A stretch of 8,647 nucleotides of DNA from Methanomassiliicoccales archaeon (lineage in GTDB: Archaea; Thermoplasmatota; Thermoplasmata; Methanomassiliicoccales; UBA472): contig JAJRAL010000230.1 in NCBI GenBank assembly GCA_028679935.1, forward strand, positions 1 through 8,647. The letters are read 5' to 3'. The notes beneath the pieces are model-generated. The model ran no database searches and was not told the origin of the DNA. It saw only the letters and a list, made by a program, of their open reading frames with translations. Made by a program: the position numbers and the translations under genes. Shown in pieces: positions 1 through 6,922 of this stretch (position 1 is its first letter; every line of letters begins with the position of its first letter).

Positions 1-576
1 CGCCACCTTCATCGCCGTGTCGTAGTCGATCAGGTCCGAGGGCGCGTGGGTGTCGGTGTTGACGACCATCTTCGCGCCGACCTGCAGCGCCATCGAGGCG
101 ACGTGGCCGTTCGTCGCGTTGTGACCCCGGCGCGAGGTTATCTCAAGGATGACGTCGTTGTCCTTCGCCATCTGCGCCTCGTCCAGAGTGATGAACCCCG
201 GGTGAGCGAGGATGTCCACGTCGGGATTGTTGACCGCGACGGCATTCGTGCCGTGCTCCACCGGCTCGGTGACGGTCTCGCCGTGCACGACGATGATCTC
301 GGCTCCCCTTCTCTTCGCGGCGACGACGACCTCGTCGAGCTTTCTCATCGGGACGTGGGTGATTTCGACCCCCGCCAGCATGTCGATGTCCCACTCCTTG
401 ACCAGTTCCGCGTCCGCCTTCACCTCGCTGATGAGGCGGTCGAGGTTGGAGATCGAGGCATGGTCCGTCGCGGCGATGGCGCTGTGCCCCATGACCATCG
501 CCCTCCTAGCAAGCTCGGTCGGGAGCAGCTCGCCGTCGCTCAGGAGCGTGTGGCAGTGCAGATCGATGCGGTTCAT
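1..576 (-). CDS. PHP-domain phosphatase, probable histidinol-phosphate phosphatase (3' end cut by window edge)
   Basis: The frame is open from an ATG at 576 to the left edge, giving 192 residues without a stop, so the C-terminus is missing. The PHP metal-site residues are all visible: H7 and H9 in DLHCHTLLSDG, D38-H39 in ATDH, E71 in GVEI, H98 in VVHGE, H125 in LAHPG, and D175 and H177 in NTDTH. PHP enzymes use a cluster of metal ions to hydrolyse phosphoesters. The start overlaps the hisIE stop by 4 bases (ATGA), and a GAGG lies 5 bases upstream. Sitting last in a his operon that has no other phosphatase, it most likely converts histidinol phosphate to histidinol. The family (PHP phosphoesterase) is seen directly; the substrate is inferred from position. 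Other PHP activities, such as nucleotide or RNA phosphoesterase, cannot be excluded from sequence alone. Confidence 0.85.
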   Translation of the reverse strand, partial: MNRIDLHCHTLLSDGELLPTELARRAMVMGHSAIAATDHASISNLDRLISEVKADAELVKEWDIDMLAGVEITHVPMRKLDEVVVAAKRRGAEIIVVHGETVTEPVEHGTNAVAVNNPDVDILAHPGFITLDEAQMAKDNDVILEITSRRGHNATNGHVASMALQVGAKMVVNTDTHAPSDLIDYDTAMKVA

Positions 577-1178
577 TTTCTCCTCTCCGACAGCACTTTG
601 TAGACCGCCTGGATGTCTATCTCTTCCCCTTCCAGGGCGACCATGAGGTGGTAGATAAGGTCGGCGACCTCGTGCGCCTTCGCCTTCTCGTCCTTGCCCT
701 TGAAGGCTATCGCGACCTCGCCCGCCTCCTCGACGATCTTCTTCAGCATCTTGTCCTCGTTGGCCAGGAGGCTGTTCGTGTACGAGCCCTGCTTCGGGCT
801 CTTCTTCCTCTCCTTGATCACGCGTCTGAGCTCAGGGAGAATCGCGGCGGTGCTCTCAAGATCCCCCTTGAGCACGTCGCCGAAGCACGAGGGCCGGTCC
901 AGGTGGCAGGCGACTCCCGTCTGCCTGACCCTGACCAGCAATGAATCTGAATCGCAGTCCGTCTGCATCGAGACGATGTCCTGCACGTTGCCCGAGGTCT
1001 CGCCCTTCATCCAGAGCTTCTTTCGTGAGCGTGACCAGAAGTAGGTGCGACCGGTCTCGAGCATCTTGTTGTACGCCTCGAGGTTCGCGTATGCCAGCAT
1101 CAGCACTTCGTTGGTCTCCGCGTCCTGGACGATGACCGGGATGAGTCCGTCCTCGTCGAACTTCAATGGCAGCGTCAC
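573..1178 (-). CDS. hisIE: Bifunctional phosphoribosyl-AMP cyclohydrolase / phosphoribosyl-ATP pyrophosphatase
   Basis: A 201-residue fusion catalysing the second and third steps of histidine synthesis: PR-ATP to PR-AMP (HisE) and ring opening to ProFAR (HisI). Residues 1-105 are the cyclohydrolase, with the signature D74-C75-D76-x-D78 and the metal cysteines C91 (ACH) and C98 (SCF). Residues about 107-201 are the MazG-like pyrophosphohydrolase with EEAGE at 150-154 and EVADLIYH at 170-177. The start is a GTG at 1178 that overlaps the hisF stop by 4 bases (GTGA); a G-rich stretch about 9-13 bases upstream may be its ribosome binding site. Its stop overlaps the ATG of the PHP gene. Length and domain order are normal for HisIE. 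Both active sites look intact. Confidence 0.97.
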   Translation of the reverse strand: MTLPLKFDEDGLIPVIVQDAETNEVLMLAYANLEAYNKMLETGRTYFWSRSRKKLWMKGETSGNVQDIVSMQTDCDSDSLLVRVRQTGVACHLDRPSCFGDVLKGDLESTAAILPELRRVIKERKKSPKQGSYTNSLLANEDKMLKKIVEEAGEVAIAFKGKDEKAKAHEVADLIYHLMVALEGEEIDIQAVYKVLSERRK

Positions 1179-1927
1179 CGAATCGCGACCCCCTTGTCCC
1201 TCAAGTACCGCTTCACCTGCTGCACCGTCAACTCGTTGTAATGGAATATAGATGCCGCCAGTGCTGCCTCCGCCCTCGTCTGCGTGAGCACCTGGTAGAT
1301 GTGGTCGGCGCTTCCGCAGCCGCCGGAGGCGATGACGGGAATGTTGACCTCGTCGGCGACTCGCCCGGTCAGCTCTATGTCATAGCCGTTCTTCGTCCCG
1401 TCGGCGTCCATCGAGGTGAGAAGTATCTCGCCCGCGCCCCTGTCCCGGACCTCGCTGGCCCACTGGATCGCGTCGAGCTCCGTCTTCTTCCTCCCCCCGT
1501 GGGTGTAGACCTTCCACGAGTTGCCCTGACGCTTGGCGTCTATGGCGATGACGACGCACTGACTGCCGAAGTCCGCGGCGCACTCCGAGACGAGGTCAAG
1601 CCTCTGCACCGCGGCGGTGTTGAGCGAGACCTTGTCTGCCCCGGCATTCAAGGTCTGGCGCATATCCTCCTTCGAACGCACTCCGCCTCCGACGGTCAGT
1701 GGGACGAACAGCTTCTCCGCCGTCTTCTCCACGACGTTCAGAAGCGTCTTCCTGCCCTCGGCCGAGGCGGAAATGTCCAAGAAGACTATCTCATCCGCTC
1801 CCTGCGATTCGTAGTCTGCCGCCATGGTAGGCGGATCGCCGACGTCCTGGAGGTCGACGAACCTGATCCCCTTGACGACCGCCCCGTCCCGTACGTCGAG
1901 GCACGGAATGATTCGCTTGGCCAGCAT
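1175..1927 (-). CDS. hisF: Imidazole glycerol phosphate synthase, cyclase subunit HisF
   Basis: A 250-residue (beta/alpha)8-barrel enzyme, the usual family length. It joins PRFAR with ammonia delivered by HisH to give imidazole glycerol phosphate and AICAR. The catalytic aspartates are in place: D11 in the N-terminal RIIPCLDV motif and D130 in VVIAIDAK. Phosphate-binding glycines are visible at GGGVRS (80-85) and in the second half at ASGGCGS. The ATG directly follows the hisB stop codon (TAGATG, no spacer), with GGTGAGG inside the end of hisB as the likely ribosome binding site. Its partner subunit gene hisH lies two genes upstream in the same operon, so the heterodimer is encoded together. 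Confidence 0.98.
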   Translation of the reverse strand: MLAKRIIPCLDVRDGAVVKGIRFVDLQDVGDPPTMAADYESQGADEIVFLDISASAEGRKTLLNVVEKTAEKLFVPLTVGGGVRSKEDMRQTLNAGADKVSLNTAAVQRLDLVSECAADFGSQCVVIAIDAKRQGNSWKVYTHGGRKKTELDAIQWASEVRDRGAGEILLTSMDADGTKNGYDIELTGRVADEVNIPVIASGGCGSADHIYQVLTQTRAEAALAASIFHYNELTVQQVKRYLRDKGVAIR

Positions 1928-2476
1928 CTACTTCTTCCTCACCTTCGGCTGGTTCTTCGTGCTCAACAGCGCCTTCCTCGGAGTAACGGCCTTCGACAGC
2001 GCAAGGCCGAGCGCCTTGACCGTCGCTTCGACCACGTGATGGTCGTCGAACCCCCTGACCACCAGGACGTGGAGGGTCATGCCGCTCGACATCGCGAATG
2101 AGCGCAGGAAGTGCAGGTAGAGCGCATCGGGGCAATCGATGTCCACGTAGGGTCGATCGATCAGGTCCAGCGCGACGGTCACGAGGGCATCGTCCATCGG
2201 CACCGTGGCCGAGGATATTCTCTCGATCGGCCGCGATGCGATCGCCTCCTTCAGCGCCGAGCCGAGCACGATCGCGACGTCCTCGATGAGGTGGTGCTCG
2301 TTGTCGCCCTTGGCCTTGAGGTCGATGTCGAAGGACGAGTACTTCGCGAGCGACTCGACCATGTGCCTGAGGAACTGGTCCGGAACGTCCACGTTCGCCT
2401 TGCCGCTCCCGTCGAGCTCCAGCTTGCACTGGATTTCCGTCTCCTTCGTTCTCCTTTCCAACTTCGCCGTCCTCAT
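1928..2476 (-). CDS. hisB: Imidazoleglycerol-phosphate dehydratase (divergent, short)
   Basis: A 182-residue protein, monofunctional (no HAD phosphatase domain), that dehydrates imidazole glycerol phosphate to imidazole acetol phosphate. The eight metal ligands known for this family can be matched: H38, H61, H62, E65, H122, H146, H147 and E150. The segment around SSGMTLHV (130-137) and the C-terminal STK (172-174) are also conserved. Two things are odd. The usual FxDHM motif reads FLRHM, with Arg at position 37. The loop before the first HH pair is short, GDNEHH, where many family members have about three more residues. The start is the ATG at 2476, which overlaps the hisA stop by 4 bases and has GGAGG 8 bases upstream. 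The frame stays open to 2623, but that stretch lies antiphase inside hisA and is rejected. The gene abuts hisF. Confidence 0.93.
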   Translation of the reverse strand: MRTAKLERRTKETEIQCKLELDGSGKANVDVPDQFLRHMVESLAKYSSFDIDLKAKGDNEHHLIEDVAIVLGSALKEAIASRPIERISSATVPMDDALVTVALDLIDRPYVDIDCPDALYLHFLRSFAMSSGMTLHVLVVRGFDDHHVVEATVKALGLALSKAVTPRKALLSTKNQPKVRKK

Positions 2477-3183
2477 TTCTCCCGCCTCCAAACCTCCGCC
2501 GGATTGAGCCTGCCAGTGTAGAGGGCGATGCCCGCCACAACCGAGGCAACCTTCATGCCCTCGAGCAATCGGATATCGTCGATCGACCTGATGCCCCCCG
2601 AAGCGATGACCGGGTGCGGGCATCGGGCCACGAAGCTACGAATCTCGCCCGGATTTATCCCTTGCGCCCTGCCCTCGACGTCGACGTCCGTGTGCAGGAC
2701 GCCCGCCAGAGGAAAGTCGCGGATGATCTCGAACATGTGATCCAGTGGGACGTGCGACGATTCCTGCCAGCCCTTCACCTGGATCTTGCCGCCCGCGATA
2801 TCGAGGGCGAGGATCACTCGGTGCGGGTGGTCATAGGCGATGTCCTTGAGCCAGTTCGTGTCCGAGATCGCCCTCGTGCCGACGATGACCGCCTCTGCCC
2901 CCCAATCGAGATACTGGTTGACGGTGGCGGTCGTCCTCACACCGCCTCCCACCTCGACCGGTATGCCGACCTCCTGGATTATCTTCCGGATCAGGTTCGG
3001 GTTGCCGCCTTTGCCGAGCGCTCCGTCGAGGTCGATGACATGGATCGCCGGGGCCCCCTTCCTCGCCCAGCTCTTCGCGACCTCGAGCGGGTCCGGGAGC
3101 ACGATCTGCTCCGTGCCCGGCCTTCCTCCGACGAGCTGCACCACCCTACCTTCGAGTATGTCCACCGCGGGGATGACCCTCAT
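2473..3183 (-). CDS. hisA: ProFAR isomerase HisA
   Basis: A 236-residue (beta/alpha)8-barrel enzyme that performs the Amadori rearrangement of ProFAR to PRFAR, the fourth step of the pathway and the substrate for HisF/HisH. The N-terminal MRVIPAVDILEGRVVQL block is classic, with catalytic D8; the second catalytic aspartate is D128 in LALDIAGG. Phosphate-binding motifs are seen at VGGGVRT (78-84) and at ASGGIRS in the second half. The ATG overlaps the hisH stop by 4 bases (ATGA), with GGAGG 7 bases upstream inside the hisH end, so translation is probably coupled. It is the same fold as HisF, and the residues at the start (AVD rather than CLD) separate the two. No trace of trpF or PriA-like dual function was looked for beyond these motifs. 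Confidence 0.97.
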   Translation of the reverse strand: MRVIPAVDILEGRVVQLVGGRPGTEQIVLPDPLEVAKSWARKGAPAIHVIDLDGALGKGGNPNLIRKIIQEVGIPVEVGGGVRTTATVNQYLDWGAEAVIVGTRAISDTNWLKDIAYDHPHRVILALDIAGGKIQVKGWQESSHVPLDHMFEIIRDFPLAGVLHTDVDVEGRAQGINPGEIRSFVARCPHPVIASGGIRSIDDIRLLEGMKVASVVAGIALYTGRLNPAEVWRREK

Positions 3184-3779
3184 GCCATCTCCTCCGCGAA
3201 GCCGACGAAGTTCTTGAGGAACCTCATCCCGGATGCCGAGGACTTCTCCGGGTGGAACTGCGTCCCGTAGGTGTTGCCCTTCAGGAAGACGCTCGGGAAC
3301 TCGCCGTGATAGTCCGTCGTTCCAATCGTGATGTCCTCGCTCGGGCTACCGTGATAGGAATGGGCGAAGTAGAAGTACCGCGACTCGACGCCGTCGAAGA
3401 GGCGGTCCTCGGAGGAGACCGAGTTCCACCCCATGTGCGGAACGCGCTTCGCCTTGAGCCTCTTTACCCTTCCGGAGTAGAATCCTAGGCCCGTCTCCTT
3501 GCCCTCCTCGCTGCTCTCGAACAGGATCTGGGCGCCGATGCATATGGCGAGGCATGGGACAGCGTCATCCAGTCGCTCGACCAGCTCAGCGCGGATCGGG
3601 GTCAGGAGCTCCATCGCCTTGTCGAACGCTCCAACGCCCGGAAGCACGATGCACTCCGCGTCGAGCAGCTCCTTCATCTCGCCAACGACGACGGGCCTCG
3701 CCCCGCAGTTCTCCAGCGCCTTCCTGACCGAGTGCAGGTTGCCCACGCCATAGTCCGCGATGGCGATCTTCAGCGGCAT
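3180..3779 (-). CDS. hisH: Imidazole glycerol phosphate synthase, glutamine amidotransferase subunit HisH
   Basis: A 199-residue class I glutamine amidotransferase that releases ammonia from glutamine and passes it to HisF. The N-terminal IADYGVGNLHSV motif is typical. The nucleophile is C80, in AICIGAQ where many homologues read GICLGMQ, and the other triad residues are H176 and E178 in QFHPEKSS. PHMGWN at 114-119 is the conserved HisH segment. The ATG at 3779 overlaps the end of hisC by 10 bases, and the 3' end overlaps hisA by 4. All catalytic residues are present and the length is normal, so the protein should be functional. Confidence 0.97.
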   Translation of the reverse strand: MPLKIAIADYGVGNLHSVRKALENCGARPVVVGEMKELLDAECIVLPGVGAFDKAMELLTPIRAELVERLDDAVPCLAICIGAQILFESSEEGKETGLGFYSGRVKRLKAKRVPHMGWNSVSSEDRLFDGVESRYFYFAHSYHGSPSEDITIGTTDYHGEFPSVFLKGNTYGTQFHPEKSSASGMRFLKNFVGFAEEMA

Positions 3780-4819
3780 TCCTGGAGCGCCTCCTTGAGC
3801 TTGTCCAGGAGGAGAGCGTTCATCTCCTTCGTGCCGATCGTCGTGCGCACGCAGTTCTCCAGGAGCCGGAGCCTTCCGAAGTCCCGGAGCATGACGCCTT
3901 TCTCTGCGAGCGTTTTCACGAGCATCGCCGATTCGACGGGCAGCTTGAACAGGATGAAGTTCGCCTCTGACGGGTAGACTCTCAGGCCCAGGGCCGCGAA
4001 TCCCTTCTCCAGCTGCACCCTCCCCTTTCTCACCGTCTCGACGCTGCGCCGAACGAACTCCTGGTTCCTCAGCGCCTCGATGGCCACTCTCTCTGATACG
4101 CGGTTCAACGAGTAGGGGATCTTGACGCGCTGCATGACCGCCGCGAGCTCCGTGTTCGCGACGGAATATCCAATCCTCATGCCCGCCAAGGCGTACGCCT
4201 TTGAGAACGTCCGCGTCACGATCAGATTGGGATACGACTCGACGTCCGGAATCATGGATCGGCCGGCGAACTCCGCGTACGCCTCGTCGACGATGACCGG
4301 CCCTTCGAACCCGTCGAGCAGCGCCTTGACGTCCTTGCGCCGGAACGTGTTCGAGGTCGGGTTGTTCGGCGTGCAGAGGATGAGCATCTGCGCCTCCTCC
4401 GCCAGCATCGCCTTGACGTCGAGCTGGAAGCTTGCGGTGAGGTCGACGGTCTTCACCTTGCCGCAGTTCACCCTGACGAAGTAGCCATGCAGCGAGTACG
4501 AGGGATAGGGCATGAGCACCGTCGCCCCGGGCTCGATGAACGACTTGAACGCGATGTCCAGGACCTCGTCCGAGCCGTTGCCGACGACGAAGTTCTCAGC
4601 CTTCAGCCCGTGCAGCTTCGCGAGTTCCTCGCGCAGCGCGTCAGAGTAGGGAGAAGGGTACTGGTTGAGGTCCATCTTCGAGCACTCGCGCAGCACCTTC
4701 GCCGCGGTAGGGTTCGCCCCGAGCGGATTCGTCGAGGTGTCCATGCGGAGCCCCGAGACCTTGGGGTTGTAGTACAACGGGATGTCCCTCACCGTGGACC
4801 TCTGCCACTCTTTCTTCAT
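3770..4819 (-). CDS. hisC: Histidinol-phosphate aminotransferase
   Basis: A 349-residue fold-type I PLP enzyme that transfers the amino group of glutamate to imidazole acetol phosphate, giving histidinol phosphate. Visible motifs are GNGSDEVLD (80-88, PLP phosphate site), CTPNNPTS (149-156), VDEAYAEF (177-184, the Asp that pairs with the PLP ring nitrogen and the Tyr of YAEF), and RTFSKAYALAGMRIGY with K207 as the PLP lysine. VRTTIGT near the C-terminus holds the substrate-carboxylate Arg. The ATG lies 8 bases after the hisG stop, and the GGTG ribosome binding site overlaps that stop codon. HisC-like enzymes can also act on aromatic amino acids, but the operon context makes histidine the main role. 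Confidence 0.97.
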   Translation of the reverse strand: MKKEWQRSTVRDIPLYYNPKVSGLRMDTSTNPLGANPTAAKVLRECSKMDLNQYPSPYSDALREELAKLHGLKAENFVVGNGSDEVLDIAFKSFIEPGATVLMPYPSYSLHGYFVRVNCGKVKTVDLTASFQLDVKAMLAEEAQMLILCTPNNPTSNTFRRKDVKALLDGFEGPVIVDEAYAEFAGRSMIPDVESYPNLIVTRTFSKAYALAGMRIGYSVANTELAAVMQRVKIPYSLNRVSERVAIEALRNQEFVRRSVETVRKGRVQLEKGFAALGLRVYPSEANFILFKLPVESAMLVKTLAEKGVMLRDFGRLRLLENCVRTTIGTKEMNALLLDKLKEALQECR

Positions 4820-4827
4820 GAGAGCAC

Positions 4828-5691
4828 CTAGGGCACCATGCGGTCGATCGGCATTATCAGTATGCCTGTCGCTCCGAGCCTCTTCAGTCGGTGGATGGCC
4901 TCGTAGGCCTCGTCCCGGTCGATGACCACGTGTATCGCCACCACGTCGTCGCGGCCCATTATATTCATGATGGTCGGGCCAGCGATGCCCGGGAAATCCT
5001 TTCGGACCGCCTCCAGCGAGGTGACCGGGACGTCAGCCATCAGGTAGCGCTTGTTCGCCGCGTTCTCCACGCTCTCGACCGCGGCCACCAGCTCGTCGAT
5101 CTCGTCCTTCCTCGACTTGTAAGTCTTCTCGTTCGTGATCATGACCGCGTTCGACTTCGCGATCACCGCCACTTCCTTCAGGTGGTTGACCTTGAGCGTC
5201 GAGCCCGACGAGACGAGGTCGACTATGATGTCTGCCACGCCGATGTGTGGGGTGACCTCCGCGGCCCCGGATATGACCGTGATCTCGACATCCTTGCCGG
5301 CCTTGGCGAAGTACTTCTTCGCAACGTTCGGGAAGGAGGTCGCGACCCTAGTCCCGTCCTCGATGTCCTCGACCTTCGAGATGCCGGAGTTGTCCGGCGC
5401 GGCGACAGAGATGCGGCAGTGTCCGAAGTTGAGGTCGTGCAGCACCTTGACGTCAAGGCCTGCCTCGAGCACCAGGTCCTTCCCGGTGATGCCGACGTCG
5501 ACCGCGCCCTTGTAGACGAAGTTGACTATGTCCTGCGCCCTGACGAACATCACGGCGAAGTCGCGTTTCTTGACCGCCGCGAACAGCTTCCGATCGTCCG
5601 AGTCCTCGATCTCCAGGCCTGCCTGCTTGAGCAGCTGGACCGAGCTCTCGCTCAGTCTGCCCTTGTTCGGCACGGCCAATCGCAGTGTCAC
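4828..5691 (-). CDS. hisG: ATP phosphoribosyltransferase, long form with C-terminal regulatory domain
   Basis: This enzyme catalyses the committed step, ATP plus PRPP to PR-ATP. It is the long, hexameric type that needs no HisZ. LRLAVPNKGRL is at the N-terminus, GITGKDLV at 67-74, and the PRPP-binding block ADIIVDLVSSGSTLK at 153-167. Residues about 210-287 form the ACT-like histidine-binding domain, with GPTIMNIM at 238-245 and the ending LIMPIDRM. Feedback inhibition by histidine is expected from the family. I chose the GTG at 5691 (287 residues) because GGTGA lies just upstream and homology begins there. An in-frame ATG at 5733 would add 14 unconserved residues and overlaps the likely TATA box. 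This is the first gene of the his operon. Confidence 0.95.
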   Translation of the reverse strand: MTLRLAVPNKGRLSESSVQLLKQAGLEIEDSDDRKLFAAVKKRDFAVMFVRAQDIVNFVYKGAVDVGITGKDLVLEAGLDVKVLHDLNFGHCRISVAAPDNSGISKVEDIEDGTRVATSFPNVAKKYFAKAGKDVEITVISGAAEVTPHIGVADIIVDLVSSGSTLKVNHLKEVAVIAKSNAVMITNEKTYKSRKDEIDELVAAVESVENAANKRYLMADVPVTSLEAVRKDFPGIAGPTIMNIMGRDDVVAIHVVIDRDEAYEAIHRLKRLGATGILIMPIDRMVP

Positions 5692-5731
5692 TTGCTCACC
5701 TGTAGCACTGGATAACGACAAAGGGAAATGC

Positions 5732-5739
5732 ATACTTAA
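5732..5739 (-). promoter_or_regulatory. Putative TATA box for the his operon
   Basis: The minus strand reads TTAAGTAT here, in the 78-base gap between the UPF0280 stop and the hisG GTG. An archaeal start site about 25 bases downstream would fall near 5710, leaving a leader of about 20 bases that carries the GGTGA ribosome binding site. The box is a moderate match to the archaeal TATA consensus. There is no clear B-recognition element or operator dyad beside it. Confidence 0.5.
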
Positions 5740-5769
5740 TCTTGACCCCTCCAGCCTGTTTCGGTGGGA

Positions 5770-6507
5770 CTACTGGACCAGCTGCCTTCGGGATATCGCG
5801 TCCGGGTCCAGCCTGACCTTGACGATCTTCGGAACCTTCCCCTTCACCGCCATCTTGTCACCGACGATCACTAGGGCTCCGTCCACGCCGGGTATCCAGG
5901 TCACATCTTCCAGAGCCCCCTTGATGACCTCTTCTTCGTCCGACTTGACGAGGTTTCCTAGGCGGGTGGCGCAAGCGTCGGCGACGGCGGCATCGGGCGA
6001 GAAGACCGTGGCCGCCTCGGCGACCCCGAGAGAGATCGAAGGCCCGACGGTGCTAGAGGACGTGCAGACAGAACACCGATCCTTGGAAGGACCGAACCTG
6101 AGGCCGAGACCTTGGAACTTGGGATTGAGGGTGAAGATGCCTACATCGACCGATTCAGACAGGAGCATGGCGATGTCCCCGCCGTTGTCGACGACGCAGT
6201 GCTTCGAGCCTGCGGATACCATCGCGTCCACGGCTTCGTCCGCGATGACCCCTGCGACAGCGGCCATCGGGCCAACGTCAGCGAGGCGTGCGGCATCGCA
6301 CATCCTCTTGATGATGGGATGCGCCGACGCCGGCTCCTGATAGGGTTCGAGGGTGTCGCGGAACAGAGGGTCCGCAGCGACGAAGCGCTCGATCTCCTCC
6401 CTTGTCTCGAATACCGACCGCTCGGCGACTGCGATGTACCGTTCCTCAGCAAGGATGGTGACAGCGGTCTCGTTCAGCTCGAAATGACGCCTAACCACGT
6501 CTTCCAT
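5770..6507 (-). CDS. UPF0280 (COG2122, ApbE-like) family protein linked to sulfide assimilation
   Basis: A 245-residue protein of the UPF0280 family, distantly related to ApbE flavin transferases. Typical features are RRHFELNET near the N-terminus, GPMAAVAG at 79-86 and the NGGD motif at 108-111. The family member MA1715 of Methanosarcina acetivorans is reported to be needed for efficient sulfide use in homocysteine and cysteine synthesis, but its biochemical reaction is not settled. The neighbours here, a DUF39 sulfurtransferase and a NIL-ferredoxin, fit that role. The ATG at 6507 matches the family start; AAGGTC lies about 10 bases upstream as a weak ribosome binding site. No signal peptide or membrane segment is seen, so it should be cytoplasmic. 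Family membership is confident; function is inferred from homologue and context. Confidence 0.88.
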   Translation of the reverse strand: MEDVVRRHFELNETAVTILAEERYIAVAERSVFETREEIERFVAADPLFRDTLEPYQEPASAHPIIKRMCDAARLADVGPMAAVAGVIADEAVDAMVSAGSKHCVVDNGGDIAMLLSESVDVGIFTLNPKFQGLGLRFGPSKDRCSVCTSSSTVGPSISLGVAEAATVFSPDAAVADACATRLGNLVKSDEEEVIKGALEDVTWIPGVDGALVIVGDKMAVKGKVPKIVKVRLDPDAISRRQLVQ

Positions 6508-6542
6508 CGTCCCGACCTTCTTACGGTGGATTGTCGGATGAA

Positions 6543-6551
6543 CTAGAAAAA
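6543..6551 (-). other. T-rich element between the small membrane protein gene and UPF0280
   Basis: The minus strand reads TTTTTCTAG in this 59-base gap. It could be an oligo-T terminator for the small gene, since archaeal termination often needs only a T run, or a weak TATA-like box placed 36-44 bases before the UPF0280 ATG. The sequence does not decide between them. Confidence 0.25.
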
Positions 6552-6566
6552 CGGATTGAGCGCGAC

Positions 6567-6842
6567 CTACTCGATGCCCTTCTTCTTGCGCTTCTTCAGG
6601 GTCCTGATGAGGATGAAGGAGAGGATGCTGACGAACAAGATGATGCCGCCGATCGCGACGACTATGCCTCCTTCGCTTCCGGGCGGTATCGTGCTGTTGT
6701 TCGCCTCCTGGGCGAACGATGAGGCGTGGCTTGTCTGCACGACCGTCGTCGTGACGGCCGGTCCCGCCGAGGCCGTCGCCTGCAGGACGATGCCCGCGAA
6801 CATCAGAGACGCGATCGCCAAAGCGAGAATCGATTTCCTCAT
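6567..6842 (-). CDS. Small unrecognised membrane protein with signal peptide and C-terminal anchor
   Basis: A 91-residue protein I do not recognise. Residues 1-26 look like a signal peptide (MRK, then a hydrophobic core, ending ATASA with a possible cleavage after A26). Residues about 27-57 are a short Ser/Thr-rich exterior segment with two overlapping N-glycosylation sequons at N48 and N49 (NNST). Residues 58-80 form a glycine-rich transmembrane helix, followed by a strongly basic tail KKRKKKG that would stay inside. The predicted layout is type I, outside to inside; if the signal is not cleaved it would span twice. The ATG at 6842 has GGTG 6 bases upstream and a TATA-like box about 60 bases upstream. 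It sits between the NIL-ferredoxin and UPF0280 genes, but nothing in the sequence proves a sulfur role. Confidence 0.75.
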   Translation of the reverse strand: MRKSILALAIASLMFAGIVLQATASAGPAVTTTVVQTSHASSFAQEANNSTIPPGSEGGIVVAIGGIILFVSILSFILIRTLKKRKKKGIE

Positions 6843-6901
6843 CTGTCGCACCTTCGTGCCCTGCGCCACCCTAGCGCGGTGGTCGGCTAATCGCTTGAAT
6901 C

Positions 6902-6909
6902 CATAAAAA
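6902..6909 (-). promoter_or_regulatory. Putative TATA box for the small membrane protein gene
   Basis: The minus strand reads TTTTTATG, flanked by CC and GG, just after the ferredoxin stop codon at 6923. A start site about 25 bases downstream would fall near 6880, giving a leader of nearly 40 bases before the ATG at 6842. The T5 run could also help terminate the upstream transcript. Confidence 0.45.
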
Positions 6910-6922
6910 GGTTCCTTGTGGC

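Noticed and set aside
1166..2101. Long open frame of 311 codons on the plus strand opposite hisF and hisB
   Set aside because: It is antisense to two clear enzymes, is Arg/Asp/Val/Leu-rich as expected from GC-rich complement codons, and shows no family motif.
2477..2623. Possible 49-residue N-terminal extension of HisB
   Set aside because: This stretch lies out of phase inside hisA; the conserved sequence and a GGAGG site begin at the ATG at 2476.
4891..5715. Open frame of 274 codons on the plus strand opposite hisG
   Set aside because: It is a complement shadow of hisG with biased composition and no recognisable domain.
5522..6340. Open frame of 272 codons on the plus strand spanning hisG, the his promoter and UPF0280
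   Set aside because: It crosses the gap between two real genes on the other strand, and its Ser/Thr/Ala-rich translation looks like a GC-driven shadow.
6866..6882. Weak hairpin CCACC-N7-GGTGG before the small membrane protein gene
   Set aside because: Five-base arms with a seven-base loop are easily found by chance in GC-rich DNA, and no T run follows.
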